Shown here piece by piece: positions 32,439 through 41,039 of a stretch of DNA of 50,376 nucleotides. The stretch comes from Owenweeksia sp964619125 (GTDB lineage Bacteria > Bacteroidota > Bacteroidia > Flavobacteriales > Schleiferiaceae). The notes below the pieces were generated by a model that saw only the letters and a program-made list of their open reading frames with translations, searched no databases and was not told where the DNA came from. The position numbers and the translations under genes were made by a program. Every line of letters starts with the position of its first letter. Position 1 is the first letter of the stretch. The DNA is taken from NCBI GenBank assembly GCA_964619125.1, contig CAZUCA010000020.1, forward strand, positions 1 through 50,376. The letters run 5' to 3'.

Positions 32439-35225
32439 ATGTCTGAAAACAACAAGAAACTTTTCCTGCTGGATGCTTATGCGCTCATCTACAGGTCTTA
32501 TTTCGCGTTTATCAATAACCCCCGGGTAACCTCCAAAGGGCTCGACACCTCGGCTGTATTCGGATTTACCACCACTTTGCTGGAAGTGCTCGAAAAGCAA
32601 CAGCCCAGTCATATTGCAGTAGTTTACGATACCGATAAACCCACTTTCAGGCACGAGCAGTATGAGCCTTATAAAGCCACCAGAGACGAAACCCCGGATG
32701 GTATAAAAGTGGCCTTTCCCTATATCCAAAAGTTACTGGAGGCCATGAAGATTCCTTTCCTGGGGGTAGATGGCTTTGAAGCCGACGATGTGATCGGTAC
32801 TTTAAGCTGCCAGGCCGAGAAGGAAGGTTTTGAGGTGTTTATGATGACTCCCGATAAGGACTTTGCCCAATTGGTAACGGACAAGGTGAAGATGTACCGC
32901 CCCGGGCGCATGGGAAATCCCCCTGAGATTTGGGGTGTTGAGGAGGTACAGAAAAAATTCGGCATTGAGCGGATGGACCAGGTGGTTGACTACCTGGGCA
33001 TGATGGGTGACTCGGCCGATAATATTCCCGGCTTTCCCGGCGTGGGGCCAAAAACCGCTCAGAAGTTACTGGCGCAGTACGGTTCAATGGAAAATATGCT
33101 GGAGCATGCTGATGAAATAAAGGGTAAACTGGGGGAGCGCATCCGTGAACATGCAGAACAGGGACGCCTGAGTAAGCATCTGGCCAAAATCATTTGTGAT
33201 GTGCCCATTCAGTTTGAGGCCGATGTGTTTATCAAGGAAAAAGCAGATGAGGAAAAGATAAAAGAGCTCTTCTCAGAGCTGGAATTCCGCACCCTCCTCA
33301 AAAGGGTTACCGGCGATGAGTTGCAAAAGCCGGTGGTGGCAGCGGCCAGTGGTGGCCAAGTGGATCTCTTTAGTCAGGTAGAGGAGATGAGTGACACCGC
33401 CGAAACGGGTGGTAGCTTTAAAAACATTGAGAACTCAGATCATTTTTACCAGCTGGTGGAGTATGCCCCTGAGCGCAAGCTACTGCTTGAAAATTTACAG
33501 AAACAAAGCTCGGTGTGTTTTGATCTCGAAACTACCTCGCTCGACACGGTTGAGGCCGAATTGTGTGGTATCGCTTTTAGCTATGATCCGGGCAAGGCCT
33601 ATTACTTACTGACCCCCGAGGGCCAGGAAGAGGAGATACTGGCACAGTTTCGTCCCTTTTTTGAAAATGAAGCCATCGAAAAGGTGGGCCACAACCTCAA
33701 GTACGATATATCGGTATTGAAAAATTATGGCCTGGAAGTAAAGGGCCCCCTTTTCGATACTATGCTCGCTCATTACCTGCTTCAGCCCGATATGCGTCAC
33801 AATATGGATGTACTGGCCGAAACCTATTTGCAGTATCAGCCGGTGAGTATCGAAAGCCTGATTGGTAAAAAGGGTAAGAATCAGAAGAGCATGCGCGATA
33901 TTGAACCCCGACGGGTGTCGGAGTACGCCGGTGAAGATGCCGACGTTACTTTTCGCCTAAAGCAGATTTTTGAGCCCCGCCTTAAGGAGATGGAAACCGA
34001 AAGTGTTTTCCGCAATATTGAAGTGCCGCTGGTGCCGGTACTTTGCGATATGGAGCTGGAAGGCATTAATCTCGACTGTGATGCCCTAAAAAAGCTGAGT
34101 AAGGAGCTGGAGCAGGACATTACCCGCCTTGATCAGGAGATTATCGACCTTGCTGGCGAGCCTTTTAATATTGCCTCCCCTAAACAACTGGGGGAAATCC
34201 TTTTCGGCAAGATGAAGCTGCTTGACAAACCCAAGAAAACCAAGAGCGGGCAGTATTCCACTTCCGAAGACATTTTGCAGAACCTGGCACATGAGCACGA
34301 GATTGCCCAGAAGATAATTGACTTCCGCCAGCTCCAAAAGCTCAAAAGTACCTATGTAGATGCATTGCCGGCCTTGATAAATCCCCATACCAATCGCATT
34401 CACACCAGCTTTAACCAGGCGGTGGCGGCAACCGGACGGCTTAGCTCCAATAATCCCAACCTGCAGAATATTCCCATCCGTACCGAGCGGGGCCGTGAAG
34501 TGCGAAAGGCCTTTATACCCCGCGATGACAGTCACCTTATACTGGCTGCTGACTACTCGCAGATAGAGCTGCGCCTTATTGCAGAAATCAGTGGCGATAA
34601 GGCCATGATGGATGCCTTCATAAATGGCCAGGATATTCACGCTGCCACAGCGGCCCGGGTTTTTGACGTAGCCCTTGAGGAGGTGAGTCGTGAACAGCGC
34701 AGTAATGCTAAAACTGTCAATTTTGGGATTATATATGGCGTAAGTGCCTTTGGTCTGAGCCAGCAAACCTCTATGAGTCGCAAGGAAGCCGGTGAAATTA
34801 TAAAGTCATACTTCCAGACCTACCCCGGTATCCGCGATTATATAGAATCGCAAAAGGAGCTGGCGCGCAAGCAGGGCTATGTAAGTACCCTTTTGGGACG
34901 TAAGCGCTATCTTAAGGATATTAACTCGCGTAATGCGGTGGTGCGGGGACATGCCGAGCGCAATGCCGTAAACGCCCCTATTCAGGGCACAGCCGCTGAT
35001 ATTATTAAGCTGGCCATGATCGACATTCACCAGAAGCTGAAGGCTGAAAACTTTAATACAAAAATGATCCTGCAGGTACATGATGAACTGGTGTTTGATG
35101 CCCCCAAAGAGGAGGTGGAAAAAGTGAAGCCCCTTATTAAGGAGTCTATGGAGAATGCCATCAAAACTAAAGTTCCGCTCGAGGTGGAGTTTGGCCAGGG
35201 CGTCAACTGGCTCGAAGCGCATTAA
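32439..35225 (+). CDS. polA: DNA polymerase I
   Basis: A 928-residue family A polymerase with all three activities apparently intact. The 5' nuclease domain (about residues 1-290) has DAYALIYRSYFAF, DGFEADDVIGTL and DSADNIPGFPGVGPKTA. The 3'-5' proofreading exonuclease domain starts FDLETTSLD near residue 362, and YAGEDAD supplies the third acidic motif, so proofreading is probably retained. The polymerase motifs are A (LAADYSQIELR), B (RSNAKTVNFGIIYG) and C (LQVHDELVFD). The start at MSENNKK (32439) is typical; the frame from 32382 adds 19 residues with no similarity. A strong terminator follows at 35228-35267. Confidence 0.97.
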   Translation: MSENNKKLFLLDAYALIYRSYFAFINNPRVTSKGLDTSAVFGFTTTLLEVLEKQQPSHIAVVYDTDKPTFRHEQYEPYKATRDETPDGIKVAFPYIQKLLEAMKIPFLGVDGFEADDVIGTLSCQAEKEGFEVFMMTPDKDFAQLVTDKVKMYRPGRMGNPPEIWGVEEVQKKFGIERMDQVVDYLGMMGDSADNIPGFPGVGPKTAQKLLAQYGSMENMLEHADEIKGKLGERIREHAEQGRLSKHLAKIICDVPIQFEADVFIKEKADEEKIKELFSELEFRTLLKRVTGDELQKPVVAAASGGQVDLFSQVEEMSDTAETGGSFKNIENSDHFYQLVEYAPERKLLLENLQKQSSVCFDLETTSLDTVEAELCGIAFSYDPGKAYYLLTPEGQEEEILAQFRPFFENEAIEKVGHNLKYDISVLKNYGLEVKGPLFDTMLAHYLLQPDMRHNMDVLAETYLQYQPVSIESLIGKKGKNQKSMRDIEPRRVSEYAGEDADVTFRLKQIFEPRLKEMETESVFRNIEVPLVPVLCDMELEGINLDCDALKKLSKELEQDITRLDQEIIDLAGEPFNIASPKQLGEILFGKMKLLDKPKKTKSGQYSTSEDILQNLAHEHEIAQKIIDFRQLQKLKSTYVDALPALINPHTNRIHTSFNQAVAATGRLSSNNPNLQNIPIRTERGREVRKAFIPRDDSHLILAADYSQIELRLIAEISGDKAMMDAFINGQDIHAATAARVFDVALEEVSREQRSNAKTVNFGIIYGVSAFGLSQQTSMSRKEAGEIIKSYFQTYPGIRDYIESQKELARKQGYVSTLLGRKRYLKDINSRNAVVRGHAERNAVNAPIQGTAADIIKLAMIDIHQKLKAENFNTKMILQVHDELVFDAPKEEVEKVKPLIKESMENAIKTKVPLEVEFGQGVNWLEAH

Positions 35226-35227
35226 AC

Positions 35228-35267
35228 AAAAAAGCCTCCCGGCAAACTTATGCCGGGAGGCTTTTTT
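35228..35267. terminator. Terminator of polA (bidirectional with the M43 protease gene)
   Basis: AAAAAGCCTCCCGGCA and TGCCGGGAGGCTTTTTT form a 16-pair stem with a seven-base loop, an A tract on one side and a T tract on the other. Confidence 0.95.
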
Positions 35268-35285
35268 AATTTCTCTATCAGTGTT

Positions 35286-37364
35286 TTACTGTACAATCAG
35301 TTTGCGGGTGAGCTGCTGATCACTACCAGTGAGCTGGATCAGGTATACCCCGGGTGCAAACTTGCCGGTGTTGAACTCGTATTCGCGGCTGCCCTTGTTG
35401 GCAGCTACCGTAGCCACATTGCGGCCAGAGAGGTCGAGGATACTAATTTCCATATCCTGATCGAGCTCCATGCCAAAGTCAACCACAAAATCACCATTAG
35501 TGGGATTAGGGTACACGCTAAGGGCTTCATTGAGCTGATCTTCTTCCAGGCCGATATTAAGGCTTCTGAAGCTGATGTTGTCCAGGTAAATATTATTACC
35601 GCCACCGCTGTAGAACTCAAACTTGATCAGGATGGGTCCTTTATCGCGGTAAAAGTCAAATGACAAGCTCATGGTTTTCCACTCGTTTGCGGCAGGGGTG
35701 AAGGGAGCGCTTTGCAGGCTGCTAATGGTGCTCAGCATAGAGCCGCCCAGTGAACGACGCAGCTCCCAGGTTTGGCCACAGTCGCGCGAAGCGTACACTC
35801 TTAGTTGATCCTGGTCGCTGTTTGACTTGCGGGCAAAGGCATAGTCAAAATAAAGGTTCATACCATAACCATAGCGGGTATAGATAAGGGGTGAGATAAA
35901 TTCGTCTACTTCCCCGGCAAGGTTCACCGCGCTGTTTTCAAGTTTCAGGGAGTGGCTCCCGTGGCTACCTGCATTACTTACTACTTCAAATTCGCGATTG
36001 TCATGAGTGGTTACAACGTTCACCTGATTTTCATCAAGCATGCCACTTTCAAAGCTTTCCTGCCAAAGAGCTTCATTTACATTCCAGGCATCTTTCACCA
36101 CAATGAAGCTCGCTTTGGTTTCAGTTACGGTACCGGCTGAGTTGCTTGCCGTAAGGCTAACTGGGTACACACCTGGGTAGGGATAAGTTACAGTAGGGTT
36201 TTCTGCGCTGCTGCTGCTGGGCTGACCACCAGGGAAAGACCAGCTGTAGGTATCGGCCCGGCCTTCAGCAGTAAGGTCGGTAAACTGTACGGTAGTACCG
36301 GGGCAAAGGGTTTGCTCGGAGCTGGTAAAGTCAGCCAGGGGCGCACATTTGCTGAGATTTGTGAGGCCGGTGTTGTCGTGATTGCTGCTGGCCGCAAGGT
36401 TTTTACGCAAGCCGGCCGTTTCCAGGCTGGCCCGCATCACGGCTTTCTGACCCTGCGTAAAGAGGTTGGTACATACGTCATCGGCGTAGTCCATATAATT
36501 CTCGATCATATCGGGCAGATCGGGTGAGTCGTTATGACAGCTGTTCCGGTTGAGATTACAGCCAAAACTGGCACTGCTTACGGGGGGGGTGTCGGCAATG
36601 CCGTCACCGGTAATGCAGCCGTCGTCGTTGGCATTCTGGGGGTTGTCATAAAAAGGGTGATCAAGCCCCAGGTAGTGTCCCACCTCATGGGTAAGGGTGC
36701 GGCCAATGCCGGTGGCAGTACCGATGCGGCCCATCATATCATGGCGAATTACCACGCCATCGGTGCGATAATCCTGGTTATAGCGGGGCTTGTAAGCGTA
36801 GCCCAGGGTGGTGCCGGCACCACTGCTCTGAATACTGTTTACCACCCAAATGTTCAGGTATTTGCCATTGTCCCAGTGAACCAGCGGCTTTACGTTATTG
36901 CGGGCATTTACCGAAAGGGGAGAGTAGGTGCGGGTAATGCCGTCGGTGCAATTAAAGTTGGGGTCAAGCTTAGCCAGTTCAAACTCAACTTCAATATCGG
37001 CGGCCACTCCTTTAAAGAGGGGGCGGGTGGAGCCGGTGTCGGCGTTGAGGCGACGGAAATCCTCGTTCAGTACTGCAAGGGCGTCCAGGATCTGGGCTTT
37101 GCTAATATTGTCTTCGTAACTGTTGTAGATCACGTGTACCACTACCGGTATTTTATATACGGTGGCGGTGGTATTTTTTTTAATGCCGTTTGTTTGAGCG
37201 GCATTTAGCAGGCTTTGCCGGGCTGCCTGGGCGTTGAGCATGGCTGCCGGGTCTTCTTTAAACAATTCAGCTTCAAATTCATCGCTGCCACAATGAGGTT
37301 GTTGTTGTGCTGATAAGAAAGGAGTTGCGCCCGCAAGCGCGAGCATAATAAGTAATTTCTTCAT
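35286..37364 (-). CDS. Secreted M43-family (cytophagalysin-like) metalloprotease with PKD and T9SS domains
   Basis: A 692-residue extracellular metalloprotease. The signal peptide ends near LSAQ (residue 20) and a propeptide follows. The pappalysin-like catalytic domain carries the zinc motif HEVGHYLGLDH (His226, Glu227, His230, His236), with the Met-turn-like ENYMDYADD near residue 285. A PKD-type domain follows (about 335-420, FTSSEQTLCPG and YSWSFPGGQP), then a jelly-roll or MAM-like part and a type A T9SS sorting domain (YPNPTNGDFVVDF, then GVYLIQLTGSDQ) at 620-692. It is probably secreted through T9SS to digest extracellular protein. The gene has a -7 box TATTTTTG (37392-37385). Confidence 0.92.
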   Translation of the reverse strand: MKKLLIMLALAGATPFLSAQQQPHCGSDEFEAELFKEDPAAMLNAQAARQSLLNAAQTNGIKKNTTATVYKIPVVVHVIYNSYEDNISKAQILDALAVLNEDFRRLNADTGSTRPLFKGVAADIEVEFELAKLDPNFNCTDGITRTYSPLSVNARNNVKPLVHWDNGKYLNIWVVNSIQSSGAGTTLGYAYKPRYNQDYRTDGVVIRHDMMGRIGTATGIGRTLTHEVGHYLGLDHPFYDNPQNANDDGCITGDGIADTPPVSSASFGCNLNRNSCHNDSPDLPDMIENYMDYADDVCTNLFTQGQKAVMRASLETAGLRKNLAASSNHDNTGLTNLSKCAPLADFTSSEQTLCPGTTVQFTDLTAEGRADTYSWSFPGGQPSSSSAENPTVTYPYPGVYPVSLTASNSAGTVTETKASFIVVKDAWNVNEALWQESFESGMLDENQVNVVTTHDNREFEVVSNAGSHGSHSLKLENSAVNLAGEVDEFISPLIYTRYGYGMNLYFDYAFARKSNSDQDQLRVYASRDCGQTWELRRSLGGSMLSTISSLQSAPFTPAANEWKTMSLSFDFYRDKGPILIKFEFYSGGGNNIYLDNISFRSLNIGLEEDQLNEALSVYPNPTNGDFVVDFGMELDQDMEISILDLSGRNVATVAANKGSREYEFNTGKFAPGVYLIQLTGSDQQLTRKLIVQ

Positions 37365-37384
37365 ACCTCAATTTTGGAAAGTTG

Positions 37385-37392
37385 CAAAAATA
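37385..37392 (-). promoter_or_regulatory. -7 promoter box for the M43 protease gene
   Basis: TATTTTTG on the minus strand is an exact match, 20 bases before the ATG. A TTGG upstream at 37418 is 23 bases away and could be the -33 element. Confidence 0.5.
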
Positions 37393-37488
37393 AAAAATTT
37401 TTGGCTTGATCTTGCCAATTGCTCTCAGGTAGAGTAGCTTGCGGAAATCGTGCCAAGCTTGGATTATCAACATTTTGGCGTTGATATG

Positions 37489-37521
37489 TTTGGCGGATTA
37501 GGGATTTTAATTGTAAGTTTG
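37489..37521 (+). promoter_or_regulatory. Promoter of the rplM-rpsI operon
   Basis: TTTG (37489-37492), a 21-base spacer and TAAGTTTG (37514-37521) match the Bacteroidota TTTG-N19-22-TAnnTTTG consensus fully. Transcription should start near 37528, giving a leader of about 50 bases before rplM. Confidence 0.85.
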
Positions 37522-37525
37522 CAGC

Positions 37526-37552
37526 CCCTTTTTCGAGCAGGTTCGAAAAGGG
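37526..37552 (+). promoter_or_regulatory. Candidate L13 leader hairpin
   Basis: A hairpin at the predicted 5' end of the rplM transcript: CCCTTTT plus CGA pair with TCG plus AAAAGGG (ten pairs, one bulged T, six-base loop GCAGGT). A structured leader before rplM fits feedback control by L13 binding its own mRNA, and computational surveys have described L13 leaders in Bacteroidia. This is an inference here; no comparison was possible. Confidence 0.45.
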
Positions 37553-37579
37553 TTGTAACAGGTTAAAAATAAATCAGTT

Positions 37580-38035
37580 GTGAATACCATTAGCTATAAA
37601 ACTGTATCAGCTAACAAGGAAACCGCCGATAAAAATTGGGTTCTTGTTGATGCTGAAGGCCAGACTTTGGGTAGAATGGCTTCAAAGGTAGCTTACATCC
37701 TTCGCGGTAAAAACAAACCAAGCTTTACTCCTCACGCCGACTGTGGGGATAACGTGGTTATTATCAATGCTGCTAAGGTTGTGCTTTCCGGTAACAAAGT
37801 GGAAGAGAAGGAATATGTGCGTTACACCGAGTTTCCCGGTGGTCAGCGTTTTTCTACTCCCGCCGAGTTGTTGGCCAAGCAGCCCATCAAAGTGGTGGAA
37901 AATGCCATTAAGGGTATGTTGCCTAAAAACAAACTGGGTCGCCAGCTTTACCGCAACCTCCATGTATATGAAGGTGCCGAGCACAAGCAGGAAGCTCAGA
38001 AACCCAAAACTATCGATCTGAATACTATTAAATAA
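37580..38035 (+). CDS. rplM: 50S ribosomal protein L13
   Basis: A 151-residue L13 of standard length and sequence (WVLVDAEGQTLGRMASKVAYILRGK, FTPHADCGDNVVIINA, GMLPKNKLGRQLYRNLHVYEG). Translation appears to start with GTG at 37580, since no in-frame ATG fits the conserved N-terminus. GTG starts are otherwise absent among the genes here and may help keep translation under control. It forms an operon with rpsI, separated by five bases, behind a consensus promoter and a structured leader. Confidence 0.97.
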   Translation: MNTISYKTVSANKETADKNWVLVDAEGQTLGRMASKVAYILRGKNKPSFTPHADCGDNVVIINAAKVVLSGNKVEEKEYVRYTEFPGGQRFSTPAELLAKQPIKVVENAIKGMLPKNKLGRQLYRNLHVYEGAEHKQEAQKPKTIDLNTIK

Positions 38036-38040
38036 AAACG

Positions 38041-38427
38041 ATGGCAGTAACTCACACAATCGGTAGAAGAAAGACTTCTGTAGCCCGCGTTTTCCTGAAG
38101 GAAGGTAGCGGTGCGGTTACCGTAAACAAAAAAGACTACAAGGATTATTTCGATACTCCTGCCCTGCATTCAAAAATCACCCAGGCGTTTGAACTGACCG
38201 AAACTAACGGCCAGTACGACGTAATGGTGAACGTTGAAGGTGGTGGCATCACCGGTCAGGCGGAAGCTATTCGCCTCGGCATTGCCCGTGCACTGGTAGA
38301 GGTTAATCCTGACAACAAGCCTAAGCTGAAGGCCGACGGACTGATGACCCGTGATCCCCGTATGGTGGAACGCAAGAAATTCGGTCAGAAGAAAGCCCGT
38401 AAGAAATTCCAGTTTAGCAAGCGTTAA
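38041..38427 (+). CDS. rpsI: 30S ribosomal protein S9
   Basis: A 128-residue S9, standard length, with THTIGRRKTSVARVFLKEGSG at the N-terminus and the basic C-terminal tail KARKKFQFSKR that reaches the decoding site. It follows rplM after five bases, the universal L13-S9 gene order. The next gene, rpsB, is 105 bases downstream behind a structured leader, with no terminator between, so read-through is likely. Confidence 0.97.
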   Translation: MAVTHTIGRRKTSVARVFLKEGSGAVTVNKKDYKDYFDTPALHSKITQAFELTETNGQYDVMVNVEGGGITGQAEAIRLGIARALVEVNPDNKPKLKADGLMTRDPRMVERKKFGQKKARKKFQFSKR

Positions 38428-38451
38428 TACCCATAATCCGTTTAGTATCCA

Positions 38452-38503
38452 AACCGGGGGGGCACAATTCCCCTGCTTGCTGTGGGATGACCACCTTCCG
38501 GTT
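38452..38503 (+). promoter_or_regulatory. Candidate S2 leader RNA (three-way junction) between rpsI and rpsB
   Basis: Outer arms AACCGG (38452-38457) and CCGGTT (38498-38503) enclose two hairpins: GGGG/CCCC (about 38458-38473) and GTGG-gatga-CCAC (38482-38494... arms near 38482-38485 and 38491-38494). The fold lies 30 bases before the rpsB start and includes no open frame, which fits translational feedback by S2. It is a structure-only call. Confidence 0.35.
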
Positions 38504-38532
38504 GATATTAGAGAAAGTAAACAACAAGAAAA

Positions 38533-39282
38533 ATGGCAGACGACAAGATTAAAGAAATGCTGGACGCCGGAGTACACTTCGGCCACCTTACCCGTAAATG
38601 GGACCCCAATATGGCTCCATATATCTTTATGGAGCGCAATGGTATTCACATCATTGACCTGTACAAAACCCAGGCTAAACTGGAGCAGGCTTCAGAAGCC
38701 CTGCGTAAGATTGCTGCCTCTGGCCGCAAGATTATGTACGTGGCTACCAAGAAGCAGGCGAAAGACATCATTGCTGACAATGCCGGCGGTGTAAATATGC
38801 CTTATATCACCGAGCGCTGGCCTGGTGGTATGCTTACCAACTTCGTTACCATCCGTAAGGCGGTAAAGAAGATGCAGAGCATCGATAAAATGAAAGAAGA
38901 CGGAACCTTTATGACCCTTTCCAAGAAAGAGCGTCTGCAGGTAGACCGTCAGCGTGAAAAGCTGAACCGCCAGCTGGGATCTATCGAGGATATGACTCGT
39001 CTTCCTGCTGCACTTTTCATCGTAGATATCAACAAGGAGCACATCGCCGTAAAAGAGGCCCAAAAGCTCGGTATCCCCACTTTTGCCATCGTGGATACCA
39101 ACTCCAACCCTCACGAGGTGGACTTTGCCATCCCCGGTAACGATGATGCTACCAAGTCTATCGAGATCCTGGTAAGAAGAGTGACTGAAGCTATCAAGGA
39201 AGGTCTTTCCGAAAGAAAGGCTGACAAAGAGAAGGCTTCACAAAAGAAGATCGATAAAGCCGCTAAGAAACAAGAGGCCTAA
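38533..39282 (+). CDS. rpsB: 30S ribosomal protein S2
   Basis: A 249-residue S2 with the family pattern LDAGVHFGHLTRKWDPNMAPYIF, TKKQAKDIIADNA and ERWPGGMLTNFVTIRKAVK. The C-terminal tail is rich in Lys, Glu and Ala (SERKADKEKASQKKIDKAAK), as in other Bacteroidota S2. It is followed by tsf, the common rpsB-tsf order, with an attenuator-like hairpin between them. Confidence 0.97.
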   Translation: MADDKIKEMLDAGVHFGHLTRKWDPNMAPYIFMERNGIHIIDLYKTQAKLEQASEALRKIAASGRKIMYVATKKQAKDIIADNAGGVNMPYITERWPGGMLTNFVTIRKAVKKMQSIDKMKEDGTFMTLSKKERLQVDRQREKLNRQLGSIEDMTRLPAALFIVDINKEHIAVKEAQKLGIPTFAIVDTNSNPHEVDFAIPGNDDATKSIEILVRRVTEAIKEGLSERKADKEKASQKKIDKAAKKQEA

Positions 39283-39318
39283 ACTCTTCACCGAGAAATA
39301 ACGACGAATTGATACTGG

Positions 39319-39356
39319 GAAGGGATGAAAAGCTAATTTTTATCCCTTTCATTTTT
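39319..39356 (+). terminator. Intrinsic terminator/attenuator between rpsB and tsf
   Basis: AAGGGATGAAAA (39320-39331) and TTTTTATCCCTT (39337-39348) form a continuous 12-pair stem (one G-T) with a five-base loop. It is followed by CATTTTT. It could end most rpsB transcripts and let a fraction read into tsf. Confidence 0.6.
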
Positions 39357-39384
39357 AAACCAAATAGAAATAACACTTTCAATC

Positions 39385-40209
39385 ATGGCTAATATTACTG
39401 CAGCTGACGTAAATAAACTGAGAAAGCAAACCGGCGCTGGTATGATGGACTGCAAGAAAGCACTTCAGGAAGCTGAAGGTGACTTCGAACAGGCAGTAGA
39501 CATCCTGCGTAAGAAAGGACAAAAAATCGCCGCTAAGCGTGCTGACCGCGACGCCACAGAAGGTTGCGTACTGGCTGGTACCACTGGCGACAATGGTTTT
39601 GGTGCTATTGTAAGCCTTAACTGCGAAACCGACTTTGTAGCTAAGAATGACAGCTTTGTGGCCTTAACTCAAAATATCCTTGACGTAGCCGTAAACAACC
39701 AAGTAGCTACTAAAGAAGAGCTGCTCGATAAGGAAGTTGATGGCATGAAGATCAGCGATAAGCTGACCGAGCAAACCGGTGTTATCGGAGAGAAACTGGA
39801 AATCGGTGGTTTCGAAACCCTCGAGGCTCCTTATGTGGCTTCTTACATCCACGCTGGCAACAAGCTCGCTACCCTGGTAGGCCTGACGGCTGAAGCTCCC
39901 GAAGCCGGGAAGAATGTGGCCATGCAGGCTGCGGCTATGAACCCCGTTGCCCTCAACCGCGATGAGGTGGATGCCGATACCATCAATCGCGAACTGGAAG
40001 TGGGTAAGGAGCAGGCCCGTGCTGAAGGCAAGCCTGAGGAAATGCTGGACAAAATTGCCCAGGGTCGCCTCAATAAATTTTACAAGGAGAACACCCTTAC
40101 CGAGCAGGCTTATATCCGCGACGGTAAGCTGAGTGTGGAAAAATATCTCCAGTCTGAAAATAAGGACCTGGCTATTACAGGCTTTAAAAGAGTAGGACTG
40201 GGTGTATAA
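39385..40209 (+). CDS. tsf: Translation elongation factor Ts
   Basis: A 274-residue EF-Ts, the nucleotide exchange factor of EF-Tu. The N-terminal UBA-like domain has VNKLRKQTGAGMMDCKKAL; the exchange core includes CETDFVAKN at about residue 75. It has a coiled-coil and C-terminal region usual for the family (KIAQGRLNKFYKENTLTEQAYI). The length fits Bacteroidota EF-Ts (about 270-280). A strong terminator lies 24 bases after the stop. Confidence 0.97.
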   Translation: MANITAADVNKLRKQTGAGMMDCKKALQEAEGDFEQAVDILRKKGQKIAAKRADRDATEGCVLAGTTGDNGFGAIVSLNCETDFVAKNDSFVALTQNILDVAVNNQVATKEELLDKEVDGMKISDKLTEQTGVIGEKLEIGGFETLEAPYVASYIHAGNKLATLVGLTAEAPEAGKNVAMQAAAMNPVALNRDEVDADTINRELEVGKEQARAEGKPEEMLDKIAQGRLNKFYKENTLTEQAYIRDGKLSVEKYLQSENKDLAITGFKRVGLGV

Positions 40210-40233
40210 GACCTAGTGATTAGTTAATGAAGA

Positions 40234-40263
40234 AGCCCCGGCAGATGTCGAGGCTTTTTTTTT
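40234..40263 (+). terminator. Terminator of tsf
   Basis: AGCCCCGGC-agat-GTCGAGGCT pair with one mismatch and one G-T, followed by nine T. Its tail overlaps the -33 box of the pyrH promoter. Confidence 0.85.
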
Positions 40264-40294
40264 GCCCCTATTCCTAGGCATACTTTTATATTTG
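40261..40294 (+). promoter_or_regulatory. Promoter of pyrH-frr
   Basis: TTTG (40261-40264), a 22-base spacer and TATATTTG (40287-40294) match the Bacteroidota consensus. A transcript would start near 40301, ten bases before the pyrH ATG. Confidence 0.8.
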
Positions 40295-40311
40295 CCTGAA
40301 ATTTCTACCCC

Positions 40312-41019
40312 ATGAAGTACAAGAGAATATTGCTAAAGCTTAGCGGCGAAGCGCTGATGGGTGATCAGCAATACGGCATAAACGGCGATCGCCTTAAGGA
40401 ATACGCCGAGGAGATAAAAACTGTACAGCAGCTGGGAGTGGAAGTGGCCATTGTAATCGGGGGTGGCAACATCTTCCGGGGCCTTAAAGGGGCCAGCGAG
40501 GGAATGGATCGCACCCAGGCTGACCATATGGGTATGCTGGCTACCGTAATCAACGGCCTGGCCCTGCAATCGGCGCTGGAAGAAATTGGTGTTAAGACCC
40601 GCCTGCAGAGTGCCATTGAAATGGATAAGGTGGCCGAGCCCTTTATCCGCCGCCGTGCTACCCGCCACCTTGAGAAAGGTCGTGTGGTAATCTTTGGCGG
40701 TGGCACCGGTAATCCCTATTTCACCACTGATACCGCCGCCACGCTTCGTGCCATCGAGGTTGACGCAGATGTGATCCTTAAGGGTACCCGTGTGGATGGT
40801 ATTTACAGCTCCGATCCTGAAAAGGACAAAAATGCAGTGAAGTACGACAACCTTACTTTTAAGGAAGTTTATGAAAAGGGTCTCAACGTGATGGACATGA
40901 CCGCCTTCACCCTGAGCAAGGAAAACAAATTACCTATCTTGGTTTTTGATATGAACACCCCGGGTAACCTGCATAAGGTAGTTACCGGCGAAGCCGTAGG
41001 AACCCTGGTAAAAAACTAA
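40312..41019 (+). CDS. pyrH: UMP kinase
   Basis: A 235-residue UMP kinase that phosphorylates UMP to UDP. N-terminal YKRILLKLSGEALMG is the phosphate-binding loop; VAIVIGGGNIFRG, DHMGMLATVINGLAL and the C-terminal substrate loop (GTGNPYFTTDTAATLRA) match the bacterial family. It carries the NPYFTTDTAA motif and VLKGTRVDGIYSSDP of hexameric PyrH. It is upstream of frr by 20 bases, the conserved order. Its promoter is embedded in the tsf terminator region. Confidence 0.97.
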   Translation: MKYKRILLKLSGEALMGDQQYGINGDRLKEYAEEIKTVQQLGVEVAIVIGGGNIFRGLKGASEGMDRTQADHMGMLATVINGLALQSALEEIGVKTRLQSAIEMDKVAEPFIRRRATRHLEKGRVVIFGGGTGNPYFTTDTAATLRAIEVDADVILKGTRVDGIYSSDPEKDKNAVKYDNLTFKEVYEKGLNVMDMTAFTLSKENKLPILVFDMNTPGNLHKVVTGEAVGTLVKN

Positions 41020-41039
41020 ACCGCAATCCAACTGAAGTT

